Positions 52,843 to 60,942 are shown, numbered from the stretch's first letter. The stretch: DNA of 64,000 bases from Lentilitoribacter sp039986595 (GCA_039986595.1 JBDWQJ010000004.1:372001-436000), one strand, 5' to 3'. The notes: generated by a model not told the origin, from the sequence alone. Program-made: numbers and translations.

Positions 52843-53487
52843 ATGCGTAAATTCGAAGGTGAAAAAATTGTTCTCGCCACGCATAATGCTGGCAAGCTTG
52901 AAGAGATCCGCGACTTAATCGGACCTCTTGGTGTCCAAGTTGTCTCCGCAGGTGAACTTGGCTTGCCGGAGCCTCCTGAAAATGGGGTGACCTTTGAGGA
53001 AAATGCCGCAACAAAAGCTGATGCAGCATCAATGGCAACCGGTCTTGTTGCATTATCTGATGATTCTGGCATTGTTGTTGATGCATTAGATGGTGCACCT
53101 GGGGTTTACACAGCTGATTGGGCTGAAAAAGAAGACGGAAGCCGTGATTTTGGCATGGCGATGCAAAAGGTTGAAGATGCATTGTCTGAAGCGAATGCGA
53201 GCGAACCTGAACAGCGTACAGCAAGATTTGTCAGCGTTTTGTGCATGCGATGGCCAGATGGGCATCGCGAATATTTCCGCGGTGAAGCGGAAGGGCAACT
53301 TGTTTGGCCACCGCGTGGCACTTCCGGATTTGGTTATGATCCTGTGTTTAAACCCAATGGCTATGATGTGACGTTTGGTGAAATGACAGCGGAAGAAAAG
53401 CATGGCTGGAAACCTGGCGATGAACATGCATTATCTCATCGTGCACGTGCTTTTAAGCTGTTTGCTGAAACCTGTCTTGATCGATAA
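52843..53487 (+). CDS. rdgB: Non-canonical purine NTP pyrophosphatase (RdgB/HAM1)
   Basis: House-cleaning enzyme removing dITP/ITP/XTP. In 214 residues: IVLATHNAGKLEEIRDLIGP (about 7-26), FEENAATKADAASMATG, SDDSGIVVDALDGAPGVYTA (about 68-87) and the C-terminal GTSGFGYDPVFKPNGYDVTF, FGEMTAEEKHGW. DSGI and FGYDP motifs are intact. It lies 25 bp after rph and 11 bp before hemW, the conserved rhizobial order. Confidence 0.97.
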   Translation: MRKFEGEKIVLATHNAGKLEEIRDLIGPLGVQVVSAGELGLPEPPENGVTFEENAATKADAASMATGLVALSDDSGIVVDALDGAPGVYTADWAEKEDGSRDFGMAMQKVEDALSEANASEPEQRTARFVSVLCMRWPDGHREYFRGEAEGQLVWPPRGTSGFGYDPVFKPNGYDVTFGEMTAEEKHGWKPGDEHALSHRARAFKLFAETCLDR

Positions 53488-53498
53488 GGACAACGCCT

Positions 53499-54674
53499 TT
53501 GTCGGCTGCCATTTATAATTTTCCGATCAATGCAGAACCCGGTTTTGGGATCTATCTGCATTGGCCATTTTGTGCCGCCAAATGTCCTTATTGTGACTTC
53601 AATTCGCATGTTCGGCATCAAAAGATTGATCAACCCAGGTTTGTTGAAGCGTTTAAACGTGAGATTGAGCATAATCGGCAATCAACAGGCCCTCGGGAGG
53701 TCACCTCGATCTTTATCGGCGGGGGTACGCCATCATTGATGGACCCTGAAACCGTGTCTGAGATATTGCAAGCGGTTAAATCAGCTTGGACTGTACCTGA
53801 CCACATTGAAATCACCATGGAAGCAAATCCATCAAGTGTGGAAGCTTCAAGATTTAAAGGCTATCGACAGGCGGGGGTTAATCGCGTTTCTATGGGTGTA
53901 CAAGCACTCAATGATAAAGATCTTAAGTTTTTAGGTCGCCTGCACAATGTTGAAGAGGCCAAAAAAGCGATCTCATTAGCGCGTGATATTTTCCCGCGCA
54001 TGTCTTTTGATTTAATCTATGCCCGACCTCATCAAACACCAGCTGATTGGGCAGATGAATTGCGTAAAGCGATTGATTTAGCCGCGGATCATTTATCGCT
54101 TTATCAATTGACAATTGAAGAAGGCACTCCGTTTTTTAAGCTTCATGAAGCTGGCAAAATCCCGATGCTGGAAGACAGTTTACAAGCTGAGCTTTATGAA
54201 ATAACGCAAAAGGTTTGCACAGAAAATGGCATGCCTTCATACGAAGTTTCAAATCATGCCCAGCCCGGTGCAGAAAGCCAGCATAACCTCAATTATTGGC
54301 GTTATGGGGATTATGTAGGTGTGGGGCCAGGTGCCCATGGCCGTATTTCAACTGGTGGAAAGAAATTTGCCACCGTAACGGAAAAGCATCCTGAAACGTG
54401 GTTGGAACTTGTTGAGCAGCATGAACACGGCATCATAGATATTGAGCAACTGACGTCGCAAGACCAAGCAGATGAAATGTTACTTATGGGTTTGCGGTTG
54501 CGCGAAGGTATTGATGTCAGCCGCTGGTCGTCGCTTAGCGATCGGGAGTTTGATACTGAACGTGAGAGCAATTTGATCCATTACGGTATGATCGAACGTA
54601 TTAATAACAATAGAATTAGATGCACCCCATCAGGTATGATGGTTTTGGATTCAGTTGTTGCCGATCTTGCATAA
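53499..54674 (+). CDS. hemW: Radical SAM heme chaperone HemW
   Basis: Anaerobic heme-handling radical SAM protein, formerly annotated as coproporphyrinogen oxidase-like. The 391 residues start at TTG 53499 with AAGGA upstream. The cluster motif is WPFCAAKCPYCDFNSH (CxxxCxxC), followed by FIGGGTPSLMDPETVSEIL, the SAM-binding GGGTP, and VNRVSMGVQALNDKDLKFLGR. HemW lacks the extra Cys of HemN after the CxxxCxxC motif, as here (CDFNS). It is last in rph-rdgB-hemW, and actR follows 61 bp later. Confidence 0.95.
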   Translation: MSAAIYNFPINAEPGFGIYLHWPFCAAKCPYCDFNSHVRHQKIDQPRFVEAFKREIEHNRQSTGPREVTSIFIGGGTPSLMDPETVSEILQAVKSAWTVPDHIEITMEANPSSVEASRFKGYRQAGVNRVSMGVQALNDKDLKFLGRLHNVEEAKKAISLARDIFPRMSFDLIYARPHQTPADWADELRKAIDLAADHLSLYQLTIEEGTPFFKLHEAGKIPMLEDSLQAELYEITQKVCTENGMPSYEVSNHAQPGAESQHNLNYWRYGDYVGVGPGAHGRISTGGKKFATVTEKHPETWLELVEQHEHGIIDIEQLTSQDQADEMLLMGLRLREGIDVSRWSSLSDREFDTERESNLIHYGMIERINNNRIRCTPSGMMVLDSVVADLA

Positions 54675-54735
54675 GTGGTCAATTTGACGCGTTTTTTACA
54701 AAGCATTATGTTGGTATCTGAAAACAAGTAAAAAA

Positions 54736-55323
54736 ATGCCTATATCTGTTAGGTCGATATTGAACTTGGATAGTACGAACATGAATGCTGAACTTGGTCC
54801 TGACCCATCCCTACTCATCGTTGAAGATGATGGCCCATTTCTGCGCCGTATAGCGCGGGCAATGGAAAGCCGTGGTTTTGAAGTTGAAACCGCCGAAAGC
54901 GTTGCAGAAGGATTGGCAAAGGCCAATGCTGCCCCACCTAAATATGCGGTTGTTGATATGCGTTTGGGCGATGGCAATGGACTTGATGTTTTAGAAGCTA
55001 TTCGCAAAAAGCGTGAAGATACGAAAATGGTCGTGCTCACAGGCTATGGCAATATCGCAACTGCGGTAACCGCTGTGAAGCTCGGTGCAGTCGATTATCT
55101 TGCAAAACCAGCTGATGCAGATGATGTTGTTGCAGCGTTAACACGTGGACCGGATGAAAAAGCTGGACCACCTGACAATCCAATGTCAGCAGATCGCGTA
55201 CGTTGGGAACATATTCAGCGGGTTTATGAAATGTGTGATCGCAATGTCTCTGAGACCGCGCGTCGCCTAAACATGCACCGCCGTACTTTACAGCGCATTT
55301 TGGCAAAACGTGCACCACGTTAG
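54736..55323 (+). CDS. actR: Response regulator ActR/RegA
   Basis: DNA-binding partner of the ActS/RegB kinase. The receiver domain begins LLIVEDDGPFLRRIARAMES; the phospho-acceptor Asp is in YAVVDMRLGDGNGLDVLEAI, followed by VVLTGYGNIATAVTAVKLGA and DYLAKPADADDV (Lys). A Pro-rich linker and the Fis-type helix-turn-helix NVSETARRLNMHRRTLQRIL end the protein. 195 residues from ATG 54736; ATG 54781 (180 residues), preceded by GGATAG, is equally possible. The cognate kinase gene lies about 44 kb away beside hrpB, an unusual split for this pair. Confidence 0.93.
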   Translation: MPISVRSILNLDSTNMNAELGPDPSLLIVEDDGPFLRRIARAMESRGFEVETAESVAEGLAKANAAPPKYAVVDMRLGDGNGLDVLEAIRKKREDTKMVVLTGYGNIATAVTAVKLGAVDYLAKPADADDVVAALTRGPDEKAGPPDNPMSADRVRWEHIQRVYEMCDRNVSETARRLNMHRRTLQRILAKRAPR

Positions 55324-55334
55324 AGGTGAAATGC

Positions 55335-55514
55335 CTATTCACCATTGAATTCAAATTCTTGCAGTGTTTTGGCAAACCGAACAACTGATGCAGACACTGC
55401 AGCACTCTTCATCAGCTTCCGAAATGTGCCAGGAGGAGACATTTGATGACAGGGGAGATGCATAAGTTGATTTTTTACTCCAATGACTGCTATGCGGACG
55501 AAGTTACCGTTCAC
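55335..55514 (-). CDS. Small ORF or gene remnant of 59 residues, unknown
   Basis: An open minus-strand frame from GTG 55514 to TAG 55335, 59 codons, convergent with actR and only 11 bp from its stop. The peptide begins VNGNFVRIAVIGVKNQLM and ends RFAKTLQEFEFNGE. Composition is protein-like, with no membrane segment. I know no family for it. No convincing SD is seen, so it may be the tail of a decayed gene in a region that looks acquired. A conflicting plus-strand micro-ORF overlaps it. Confidence 0.3.
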   Translation of the reverse strand: MNGNFVRIAVIGVKNQLMHLPCHQMSPPGTFRKLMKSAAVSASVVRFAKTLQEFEFNGE

Positions 55515-55517
55515 TAG
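55446..55517 (+). CDS. Possible 23-residue micro-ORF with a perfect Shine-Dalgarno
   Basis: ATG 55446 lies 7 nt after AGGAGGAG (55431-55438), the best ribosome site in the region, yet the frame stops after 23 codons (MTGEMHKLIFYSND...). It could be a leader peptide, or the intact 5' end of a gene whose body was lost. Because it overlaps the opposite-strand 59-codon ORF, at most one is likely real. Confidence 0.25.
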   Translation: MTGEMHKLIFYSNDCYADEVTVH

Positions 55518-55534
55518 ATTACACTAACGTCCGC
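55499..55534. repeat. Inverted repeat upstream of the second DUF1330 gene
   Basis: GCGGACG and CGTCCGC are a perfect 7-bp inverted repeat about 27 nt apart, within the gap between actR and the DUF1330 gene. The right arm continues as CGTCCGCTTTGAG. Similar fragments (GGGCCAAAGGCGGAAC, GTCTGCTTTGG) occur around 57335-57395 on the other side of the ketopantoate-reductase-like gene. They look like decayed copies of one intergenic repeat type. Confidence 0.35.
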
Positions 55535-55621
55535 TTTGAGAATTTATTATTGTGTTTCAAAAGAATGGTAATTAGAGTTCCGACATTGAGACAACAGTTT
55601 TTCTACTGAGCGAGGACCCCA

Positions 55622-55912
55622 ATGGCAGCGTTTGTAATTTTTGACGTCGAGATCAGCGACATGGAGAAATACCAAGAGTTCATGCTTGGTGTTAAACCAG
55701 CGTTAGAGAAAGCGGGCGCGAAATACCTTTCCCGAGGCGGCCAGCACAAAGTGTATGAAGGCGATTGGGAACCACGACGGATTGTTCTGCTCGAATTCCC
55801 AACACTAGAAGACTGGGAGGACTTTTATCACGGGCCGACATATCAAGGGCTAAAGGCAATTAGAGATTCGTGCAGTACTGCCCGCCTCGTAGGAGTGGAA
55901 GACCGCCCCTAG
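55622..55912 (+). CDS. DUF1330 family protein (second copy)
   Basis: A 96-residue protein of the same family as 26480-26785: FVIFDVEISDMEKYQEFML at the start, AKYLSRGGQHKV, and VLLEFPTLEDWEDFYHGPTY. The family role is not known. Identity to the first copy is only moderate, and codon choice here is more GC-rich, so it is more likely an independent acquisition than a recent duplication. It is preceded by ACTGAGCGAGGACCCC (weak SD) and lies in the 55.3-57.4 kb region of differing composition. Confidence 0.82.
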   Translation: MAAFVIFDVEISDMEKYQEFMLGVKPALEKAGAKYLSRGGQHKVYEGDWEPRRIVLLEFPTLEDWEDFYHGPTYQGLKAIRDSCSTARLVGVEDRP

Positions 55913-56157
55913 CAGCTCCGATACATACAGTTCTTTGCTATATTTATAACCTGACACCACGCTAAAAAAATTTGTGTAATGTACCCTTGCAACAACGTGA
56001 TCCGATATTCCTTCGACTCGCAGCATTCGGCGAACTTGGTTTACAACCAGCATCTGACGGTTTTGGATGAACTGTTACAATTAGTTCAGGGAGTCAGAGG
56101 ACGGCAGAGCGGGACTAAGCTGCAGTCGCAATCAGCGCTCTCAAAGTCTGCTTGCCT
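55913..56157. other. Non-coding gap between DUF1330 and ketopantoate-reductase-like genes
   Basis: No convincing gene was found on either strand in these 245 bp. The open frames here are Ser/Gln-rich or overlap the flanking genes. The sequence reads like decayed coding or intergenic material belonging to the same atypical block as its neighbours. No terminator with a T-run was recognised between the two convergent genes. Confidence 0.4.
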
Positions 56158-57126
56158 TCACTGGCCAAACGCCTTGGAGCCCTCACAGGCCTTTATGAGC
56201 TGACTGATGCATTTGTGTTTTACAGAAGGTAGCCCTTCATCGTCTGCAAGTCGGATGATCGCGCCATTTAAGAAATCGACTTCCGTCTTTCTTCCAGCTT
56301 GCAGGTCCTGAAGCATGGATGAGCGGTGGCCTTGCCCACGCGGGAAGATGATTTTGCTGAGGATCTTATCAACATAGTGCTGCCCGTTGTCGGCAGGTCG
56401 ATAGTCATATGCCTTCGCATAGACCGCCAGTGTTTCGTCCGCCAATCCGACAATCAGCTCTCTGGACTCGGGGTTTTCGAACAGCTCGCCGTAGGTCAGT
56501 CCGGTCAAAGCGCCAGTCGGGTTCATACAACTGTTGAACAGGAGCTTGAAAGCGATGGTCTCCCGAATTGAGGGGTCATAAGCCATTGGTACAAACCCCT
56601 GCTCAGCGACCCGCAGTACTTCTTTGAGCTGTTCGTCACTGTCGCCTAGAAGTGAGCCACACAGAATAGGACTGGATTGAGCCGTCACGTCCACGCCTGT
56701 TGGAGATTGCCGCACCATACCAATCATCATGGCGCTTGAGTAAACAGCGACGTCCGAACCTAGTGCTTCGCGAGCAATCTCTGCAGCGCCCATTCCGTTT
56801 TGGAGCAGCAAGATCGCCGGGCAGCGTCCTTTCTCGGCAAATGGTCTCAGTGCGTTTTTCAAATCGTAGGCCTTTGTCGTCATGACCAGCAGGTCACAGC
56901 CGAGCACCTCATCTGTTGGGGCTGCAGCATCGCAAAGGGTATAGGCTTCAGCAGGGACCAAGTGATTTCCAAGAAGGCCGGATACGGCAATCGACTTACC
57001 ACGTATCGTTGCTATTGAAGACTGCCTGACGAGAAGGAAGACGCGCGCTCCGGCTTTAGCAAAATGAGCAGCAAGGCAAAGACCAACTGAGCCGCCACCG
57101 AACACTGCGACAGAAATTTTTGACAT
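56158..57126 (-). CDS. Ketopantoate reductase-like protein (ApbA/PanE family)
   Basis: A 322-residue NADPH-dependent reductase. The Rossmann motif is VAVFGGGSVGLCLAAHFAKA (about 5-24). LLVMTTKAYDLKNAL and LLLQNGMGAAE follow; the C-terminal domain has the catalytic Lys in IRETIAFKLLFNSCMNPTGALTG-type context and HRSSMLQDLQAGRKTEVDFL. The family includes pantothenate PanE and many uncharacterised relatives. I chose ATG 57126 with GGAG 9 nt upstream; the longer frame to 57192 adds a Cys-rich tail. Codon use is visibly more GC-rich than surrounding genes, suggesting transfer. Confidence 0.88.
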   Translation of the reverse strand: MSKISVAVFGGGSVGLCLAAHFAKAGARVFLLVRQSSIATIRGKSIAVSGLLGNHLVPAEAYTLCDAAAPTDEVLGCDLLVMTTKAYDLKNALRPFAEKGRCPAILLLQNGMGAAEIAREALGSDVAVYSSAMMIGMVRQSPTGVDVTAQSSPILCGSLLGDSDEQLKEVLRVAEQGFVPMAYDPSIRETIAFKLLFNSCMNPTGALTGLTYGELFENPESRELIVGLADETLAVYAKAYDYRPADNGQHYVDKILSKIIFPRGQGHRSSMLQDLQAGRKTEVDFLNGAIIRLADDEGLPSVKHKCISQLIKACEGSKAFGQ

Positions 57127-57422
57127 GTGACCTACTCCGTTTAGATGTCGTCCAAGAGAACAACAACAAAAATGACCATTTAGCAAGTCCATGTGCGACC
57201 TTGGTGCGAAACGCCCTCAACGCTCGTCGGAGGCTTGGAAGCTGACGTTCATTACAAACGTAACAATTAGTGGGTCTGGGCTCGAAGCAGCCGTTGATCT
57301 CTATCATTTATGGGGTTCGGGTTCATTTTTTCTATGACTGCATTGGGCCAAAGGCGGAACTTACATAGCCTAAAGATCATGTCTGCTTTGGTGAAATTCG
57401 TATAGAAATAACGAATTCGTTT
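57127..57422. other. Non-coding stretch with decayed repeat fragments
   Basis: About 296 bp without a supported gene, between the panE-like start and the mmcB stop. It contains GCTGACGTTCATTACAAACG, GGGTCTGGGCTCGAAGCAGC, GGGCCAAAGGCGGAAC and GTCTGCTTTGGTGAAATTCG. From memory these resemble non-coding repeats common in Roseobacter-group genomes; I cannot check this. AT-rich host-like sequence resumes near 57400 (CGTATAGAAATAACGAATTCG). Confidence 0.4.
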
Positions 57423-57899
57423 TCACTGGGGATTTGCCGCAAGTTCAGCTGCCAGAAGGCGATCTGCCGCTGCGCGCGCAAATCTGAGCATCAGCGCTTT
57501 ACGGCGCGCACCAGATAATTTGTGTTCAGGTGCGTCCCGCAGCATATGCCCACCAAATCCATCAGCTAAGATAAACCCGCAATCTTGCGGAAAAATTTCC
57601 TGAGGGACGTCCTGTAATGTGGCAAAAAACAACCGGTCACAATAATCGCGATATTCCGGCCATTTATTATCAACGCGGAAATCCTCGATTGAAGATTTGA
57701 TTTCGATAATCCAAATTTCACCCTTTTCACCAACGGCAATAATATCTGTTCTGCGGCCTGAAACCAAAGTTAACTCCGGCAACATCGAAAACCGATGATC
57801 ACGCAACAATCTTTGCACACCGCGGCGGATGGTCATAGCACGTTCTGATTGACGTCCATCAATAAGGGGGTTCGAATCATGTGGTGATACAATTGGCAT
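57423..57899 (-). CDS. mmcB: MmcB-type DNA repair protein (DUF1052)
   Basis: Alphaproteobacterial PD-(D/E)XK nuclease-fold protein linked to mutagenic DNA repair. The 158 residues from ATG 57899 include VQRLLRDHRFSMLPELTLVS, RRTDIIAVGEKGEIWIIEIK (D and ExK core) and SIEDFRVDNKWPEYRDYCDR, then DCGFILADGFGGHMLRD. The open frame runs on to 58124, but that part crosses the SRP RNA gene and cannot be protein. It lies 87 bp downstream of that RNA. Confidence 0.88.
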   Translation of the reverse strand: MPIVSPHDSNPLIDGRQSERAMTIRRGVQRLLRDHRFSMLPELTLVSGRRTDIIAVGEKGEIWIIEIKSSIEDFRVDNKWPEYRDYCDRLFFATLQDVPQEIFPQDCGFILADGFGGHMLRDAPEHKLSGARRKALMLRFARAAADRLLAAELAANPQ

Positions 57900-57986
57900 A
57901 AAATGATCATGCCACGCGTTATTTGCGATGACAACAATTGCGCAATGCGGATAGATATCAACAAGGTTTGGCTTTGAGAAAATGAG

Positions 57987-58085
57987 TAGGAGGCTGGCAC
58001 GATGACCCGTGCCGGATCTCGTTAGGGCTGCTTCCTTCCGGACCTGACCCAGTTGGCGAGTGGCTCGTCCACCACCAACCTCCCG
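57987..58085 (-). ncRNA. ffs: Signal recognition particle RNA (4.5S, small bacterial type)
   Basis: The minus strand contains the invariant SRP domain IV core GGTCAGGTCCGGAAGGAAGC followed by AGCC. Flanking strands pair into the long hairpin: the 5' GGGAGGTTGG matches the 3' CCAGCCTCC, and CACTCGCC... pairs back across the tip. About 98 nt, the usual size of the small form. The RNA joins Ffh to target membrane proteins co-translationally. The ends are inferred from pairing and from the promoter just upstream (58091-58119). Confidence 0.93.
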
Positions 58086-58090
58086 ACGCC

Positions 58091-58119
58091 TATATCGTCT
58101 TTTGCGCAGCAAATTGCAA
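58091..58119 (-). promoter_or_regulatory. Housekeeping promoter of the SRP RNA gene
   Basis: On the minus strand TTGCAA (58119-58114), a 17-bp spacer and GATATA (58096-58091) form a good sigma-70-type promoter. It would start transcription about 6-7 nt downstream, at 58084-58085, which is exactly where the SRP RNA pairing begins. This agreement is the main support. Confidence 0.75.
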
Positions 58120-58222
58120 GACACTATTTTTACCTGATTTGCGCCTTTATGCTATTTTCCGATCTCCAGAACAGGTATAAGTTCCCAAAATTCATAATTT
58201 GTATTCTTTTAAGGTCCCGATC

Positions 58223-59161
58223 TTGTCATCCATTTTCCAAACCTCTTCACCACATGATGAACCCAGCCAACTCACAGCATTTTCGGTTAATACACTTGAT
58301 CGAAGGTCTGAACATCGCATTGAGGGAGAGCTGCAAAAGGCTGTTAAATCCGAAAAAACACGCTATTTTGCGTTCGCAGGTGGCTGTGCATTGGTCAAAA
58401 AAGGGCAATCCATCCTTAAATTGAGTGATATTGAACCCTATACACCAGACTTTGGAAATGCTGCCATCATTGGCTGGACGAATGATGGATCAGCAAGAGT
58501 AACCGTTTCAATTGATTTGGATGAAGATCGATTAAGCGGCGATGATCAATTGCTCAACCCGCGCAGCATATATTCTGACAATTTGCTGGAAGGTGATCTT
58601 TTGGGGCAACTTGCGCAAGCCGCCAGCATCAATGCGTGGATCAACTCGACGCTTTTTTGCGGTAAATGCGGCGCGAAAACCATGCCAAAAGCAGGTGGTT
58701 ATAATCGCCAGTGCACATCATGTGAGCGCCCACATTTTCCCCGCACTGATCCTGTTGTGATCATGCTGATTATTGATGATAAAGGCGATCGTTGCTTGAT
58801 GGGTCGCAGCCCGCACTTTGCCACACAGATGTACTCCACTCTTGCGGGGTTTGTTGAACCTGGAGAGACAATTGAAGACGCTGTGAGACGCGAAACGCTG
58901 GAAGAATCTGGTCTTAAAGTGGGGCGCGTTCGTTATCACGCCAGCCAGCCTTGGCCAATGCCACACACCTTGATGATCGGCTGCATTGCAGAAGCACTTA
59001 CAACAGAGATCGATTATGACAGCGAAGAACTAGAAGACTGTCGCTGGTTTTCACGCGAGGAAGTTGCTGAGCGCTTAAAGCATAGCGAAGGAGAGGACAG
59101 ACTATCTCCACCAAAAGGTGCGATTGCGCATCGCTTGCTACAAGATTGGCTGGATTGGTGA
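58223..59161 (+). CDS. nudC: NAD(+) diphosphatase NudC
   Basis: Nudix hydrolase cleaving NADH/NAD+ and removing NAD caps from RNA. A zinc ribbon (CGKCGAKTMPKAGGY, then CTSCERPHFPR) precedes the Nudix box GFVEPGETIEDAVRRETLEESG. The SQPWPMPHTLMIG motif specific to NudC follows. I chose TTG 58223 (SSIFQTSSPHDEPSQLTAF): AAGG lies 8 nt before it and relatives begin like this; the frame also opens at TTG 58199. About 312 residues, standard. It is divergent from the SRP RNA and convergent with pheA. Confidence 0.93.
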   Translation: MSSIFQTSSPHDEPSQLTAFSVNTLDRRSEHRIEGELQKAVKSEKTRYFAFAGGCALVKKGQSILKLSDIEPYTPDFGNAAIIGWTNDGSARVTVSIDLDEDRLSGDDQLLNPRSIYSDNLLEGDLLGQLAQAASINAWINSTLFCGKCGAKTMPKAGGYNRQCTSCERPHFPRTDPVVIMLIIDDKGDRCLMGRSPHFATQMYSTLAGFVEPGETIEDAVRRETLEESGLKVGRVRYHASQPWPMPHTLMIGCIAEALTTEIDYDSEELEDCRWFSREEVAERLKHSEGEDRLSPPKGAIAHRLLQDWLDW

Positions 59162-59186
59162 TGAGACCAACTATTTCGCAACCCAA

Positions 59187-60035
59187 CTATGTGCGACTTG
59201 GATGCCCCTTATAGACGCCGAGAATATTTACATATTCAGAGAAATAACCCAATTCCGATAGCGCACGTTGAACGGCGATATCATCGGGGTGACCTTGAAT
59301 ATCTGCGTAGAACTGGGTCGCTACAAATGTGCCGCCAATCTGATAAGATTCGAGCTTAGTCATGTTGATGCCGTTGGTCGCAAAACCTCCCATGCATTTA
59401 TATAATGCTGCTGGTAAATTGCGTACTCGGAACACAAAAGTCGTCACCCAAATCTCATCATCTGTGTTGCGTTTAGGTGATTGCGCTTCACGCGATAAAA
59501 CCACAAAACGCGTAATGTTGTTCTCGTGATCCTCAACATCCTCTTCGATGATTTCAAGACCATAAAGACCAGCAGCGAGCCTTGGTGAAAGTGCCGCCAT
59601 GGATTTATCGCCCGCTTCAGAAACCTGACGCGCTGCGCCTGCGGTATCACCTGCAACAATCGCGCGCCATCCGTTTTCACGCACGATGTTGCGACATTGC
59701 CCGATCGCATGCACATGAGAGTGCACGGTTTTGATATCTTCTTTCTTTGCGCCCGGAAGCACCATCAATTGAAAACGAATAGGCATGAAGTATTCGCCAA
59801 TGATGTGCAGATTTGATTCAGGTAATAAATGATGAATATCAGCTACCCGGCCCGCAATCGTATTTTCAATTGGAATCATTGCAAGATCGGCTTTACCTGA
59901 CACAAGCGCATTAAATGCATCTTCAAACGTTGGACATGGCAATGGTTCCATTTCTGGAAACATATCCCGACACGCCATATCGGAATTTGCACCAAATTCA
60001 CCCTGAAAAGAAATAAGATTTGTTGGATTTGCCAT
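59187..60035 (-). CDS. pheA: Prephenate dehydratase
   Basis: Makes phenylpyruvate from prephenate in phenylalanine synthesis. The 282-residue monofunctional protein starts MANPTNLISFQGEFGANSDM at ATG 60035; the frame is open to 60170 but the extra part is not conserved. Catalytic motifs: LPCPTFEDAFNALVSGKADL, IPIENTIAGRV, and VAGDTAGAARQVSE (the T of the TRF-type site is replaced in GDTAG). The ACT domain has NLPAALYKCMGGFATNGINM and LESYQIGG for Phe feedback. Divergent from cycM, the rhizobial arrangement (kdsB is absent). Confidence 0.94.
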   Translation of the reverse strand: MANPTNLISFQGEFGANSDMACRDMFPEMEPLPCPTFEDAFNALVSGKADLAMIPIENTIAGRVADIHHLLPESNLHIIGEYFMPIRFQLMVLPGAKKEDIKTVHSHVHAIGQCRNIVRENGWRAIVAGDTAGAARQVSEAGDKSMAALSPRLAAGLYGLEIIEEDVEDHENNITRFVVLSREAQSPKRNTDDEIWVTTFVFRVRNLPAALYKCMGGFATNGINMTKLESYQIGGTFVATQFYADIQGHPDDIAVQRALSELGYFSEYVNILGVYKGHPSRT

Positions 60036-60288
60036 GATTAATTTACCGATCATTGTGTTCAAGGAGGTTTTAACACCGACAAAAGCCAAGTCAACGATTT
60101 CTATCTGAGGATATATACGCAATTGAAGTTCTAATTCACGGGAATCGATAAAAAATCGCAAAGGTGTCAAAAAGTCTCAGTATTAAGCGTCGAATCAGTA
60201 TTGCAAGATGAGCATAAAACAAATAGGTTCCGCGAAAATTGGTCCGCCCGAATCGTAGGGCACAAGCATAGAAAGCGGAGCAAAACGT

Positions 60289-60840
60289 ATGAATTCCTCT
60301 TATTTTAACATGATCTCTAGCGCCTTTTTAGGCACAGTGTTCGTAGTGTTAACAATTAGTTTTTTATCAGAGGCGCTCTACCACTCAGATGTTCCTGAGC
60401 AAGAAGGCTTTGTAATCGAAGTTGCTGAAGGTAGCGCTGCTCCAGCTGGCGGAGCTGCTGAAGAAGAAGTTATTCCAGACATTGGTCCACTTTTAGCAAG
60501 TGCTGATATTGGCGCTGGTGAAAAAGTATTTAAGAAATGTGCTGCTTGTCACACAATTGAAGATGGTGGCGCCAACAAAGTTGGCCCTGGTCTTTGGGAT
60601 ATTGTTGGGCACCCAGTTGGTGCAAAAGATGGCTTTGGTTACTCAGCTGCGATGACAGAATATGCCGCTGGTGGAACAAACTGGGATTTCGAGAATCTCA
60701 ACAAGTTTTTCCTAAAGCCAAAAGCTTATATCAAAGGCACTGCAATGGGATTTGCGGGTTTGAAAAAAGAGAAAGATCGCGCGAACTTAATCGCATACAT
60801 GCGTACATTCTCAGCAAGCCCTGTTGCGCTTCCAGAGTAA
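60289..60840 (+). CDS. cycM: Membrane-anchored cytochrome c (CycM type)
   Basis: A 183-residue c-type cytochrome. Residues about 8-30 form an uncleaved membrane anchor (ISSAFLGTVFVVLTISFLSE); an Ala/Glu-rich linker follows. The heme motif is CAACH (about residues 84-88), with GPGLWDIVGHPVGAKDGFGYS after it and the distal Met in KGTAMGFAG. CycM donates electrons to the aa3 oxidase in rhizobia. The SD AAGCGGAG precedes ATG 60289 and a terminator follows at 60881-60913. Confidence 0.93.
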   Translation: MNSSYFNMISSAFLGTVFVVLTISFLSEALYHSDVPEQEGFVIEVAEGSAAPAGGAAEEEVIPDIGPLLASADIGAGEKVFKKCAACHTIEDGGANKVGPGLWDIVGHPVGAKDGFGYSAAMTEYAAGGTNWDFENLNKFFLKPKAYIKGTAMGFAGLKKEKDRANLIAYMRTFSASPVALPE

Positions 60841-60880
60841 GCGAATTGAAATCTGAATTCCAGATTTAAAGAATTCTATC

Positions 60881-60913
60881 AAACCGGCTGACTTAATTGT
60901 CCGTCGGTTTTTT
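60881..60913 (+). terminator. Rho-independent terminator of cycM
   Basis: AACCGGC (after 60881) pairs with GTCGGTT with one G-T pair; after a T/C mismatch GAC pairs with GTC around a TTAATT loop. TTTTTT (60908-60913) follows directly. It lies 41 bp after the cycM stop. Confidence 0.8.
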
Positions 60914-60942
60914 ATTGCCTAAAACTAAGGGGCGAAAACCCA

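Noticed and set aside
57866..57885. GGGGGTTCGAATC, which looks like a tRNA T-loop
   Set aside because: It lies within the start of mmcB, and no acceptor stem, anticodon arm or D-arm can be built around it.
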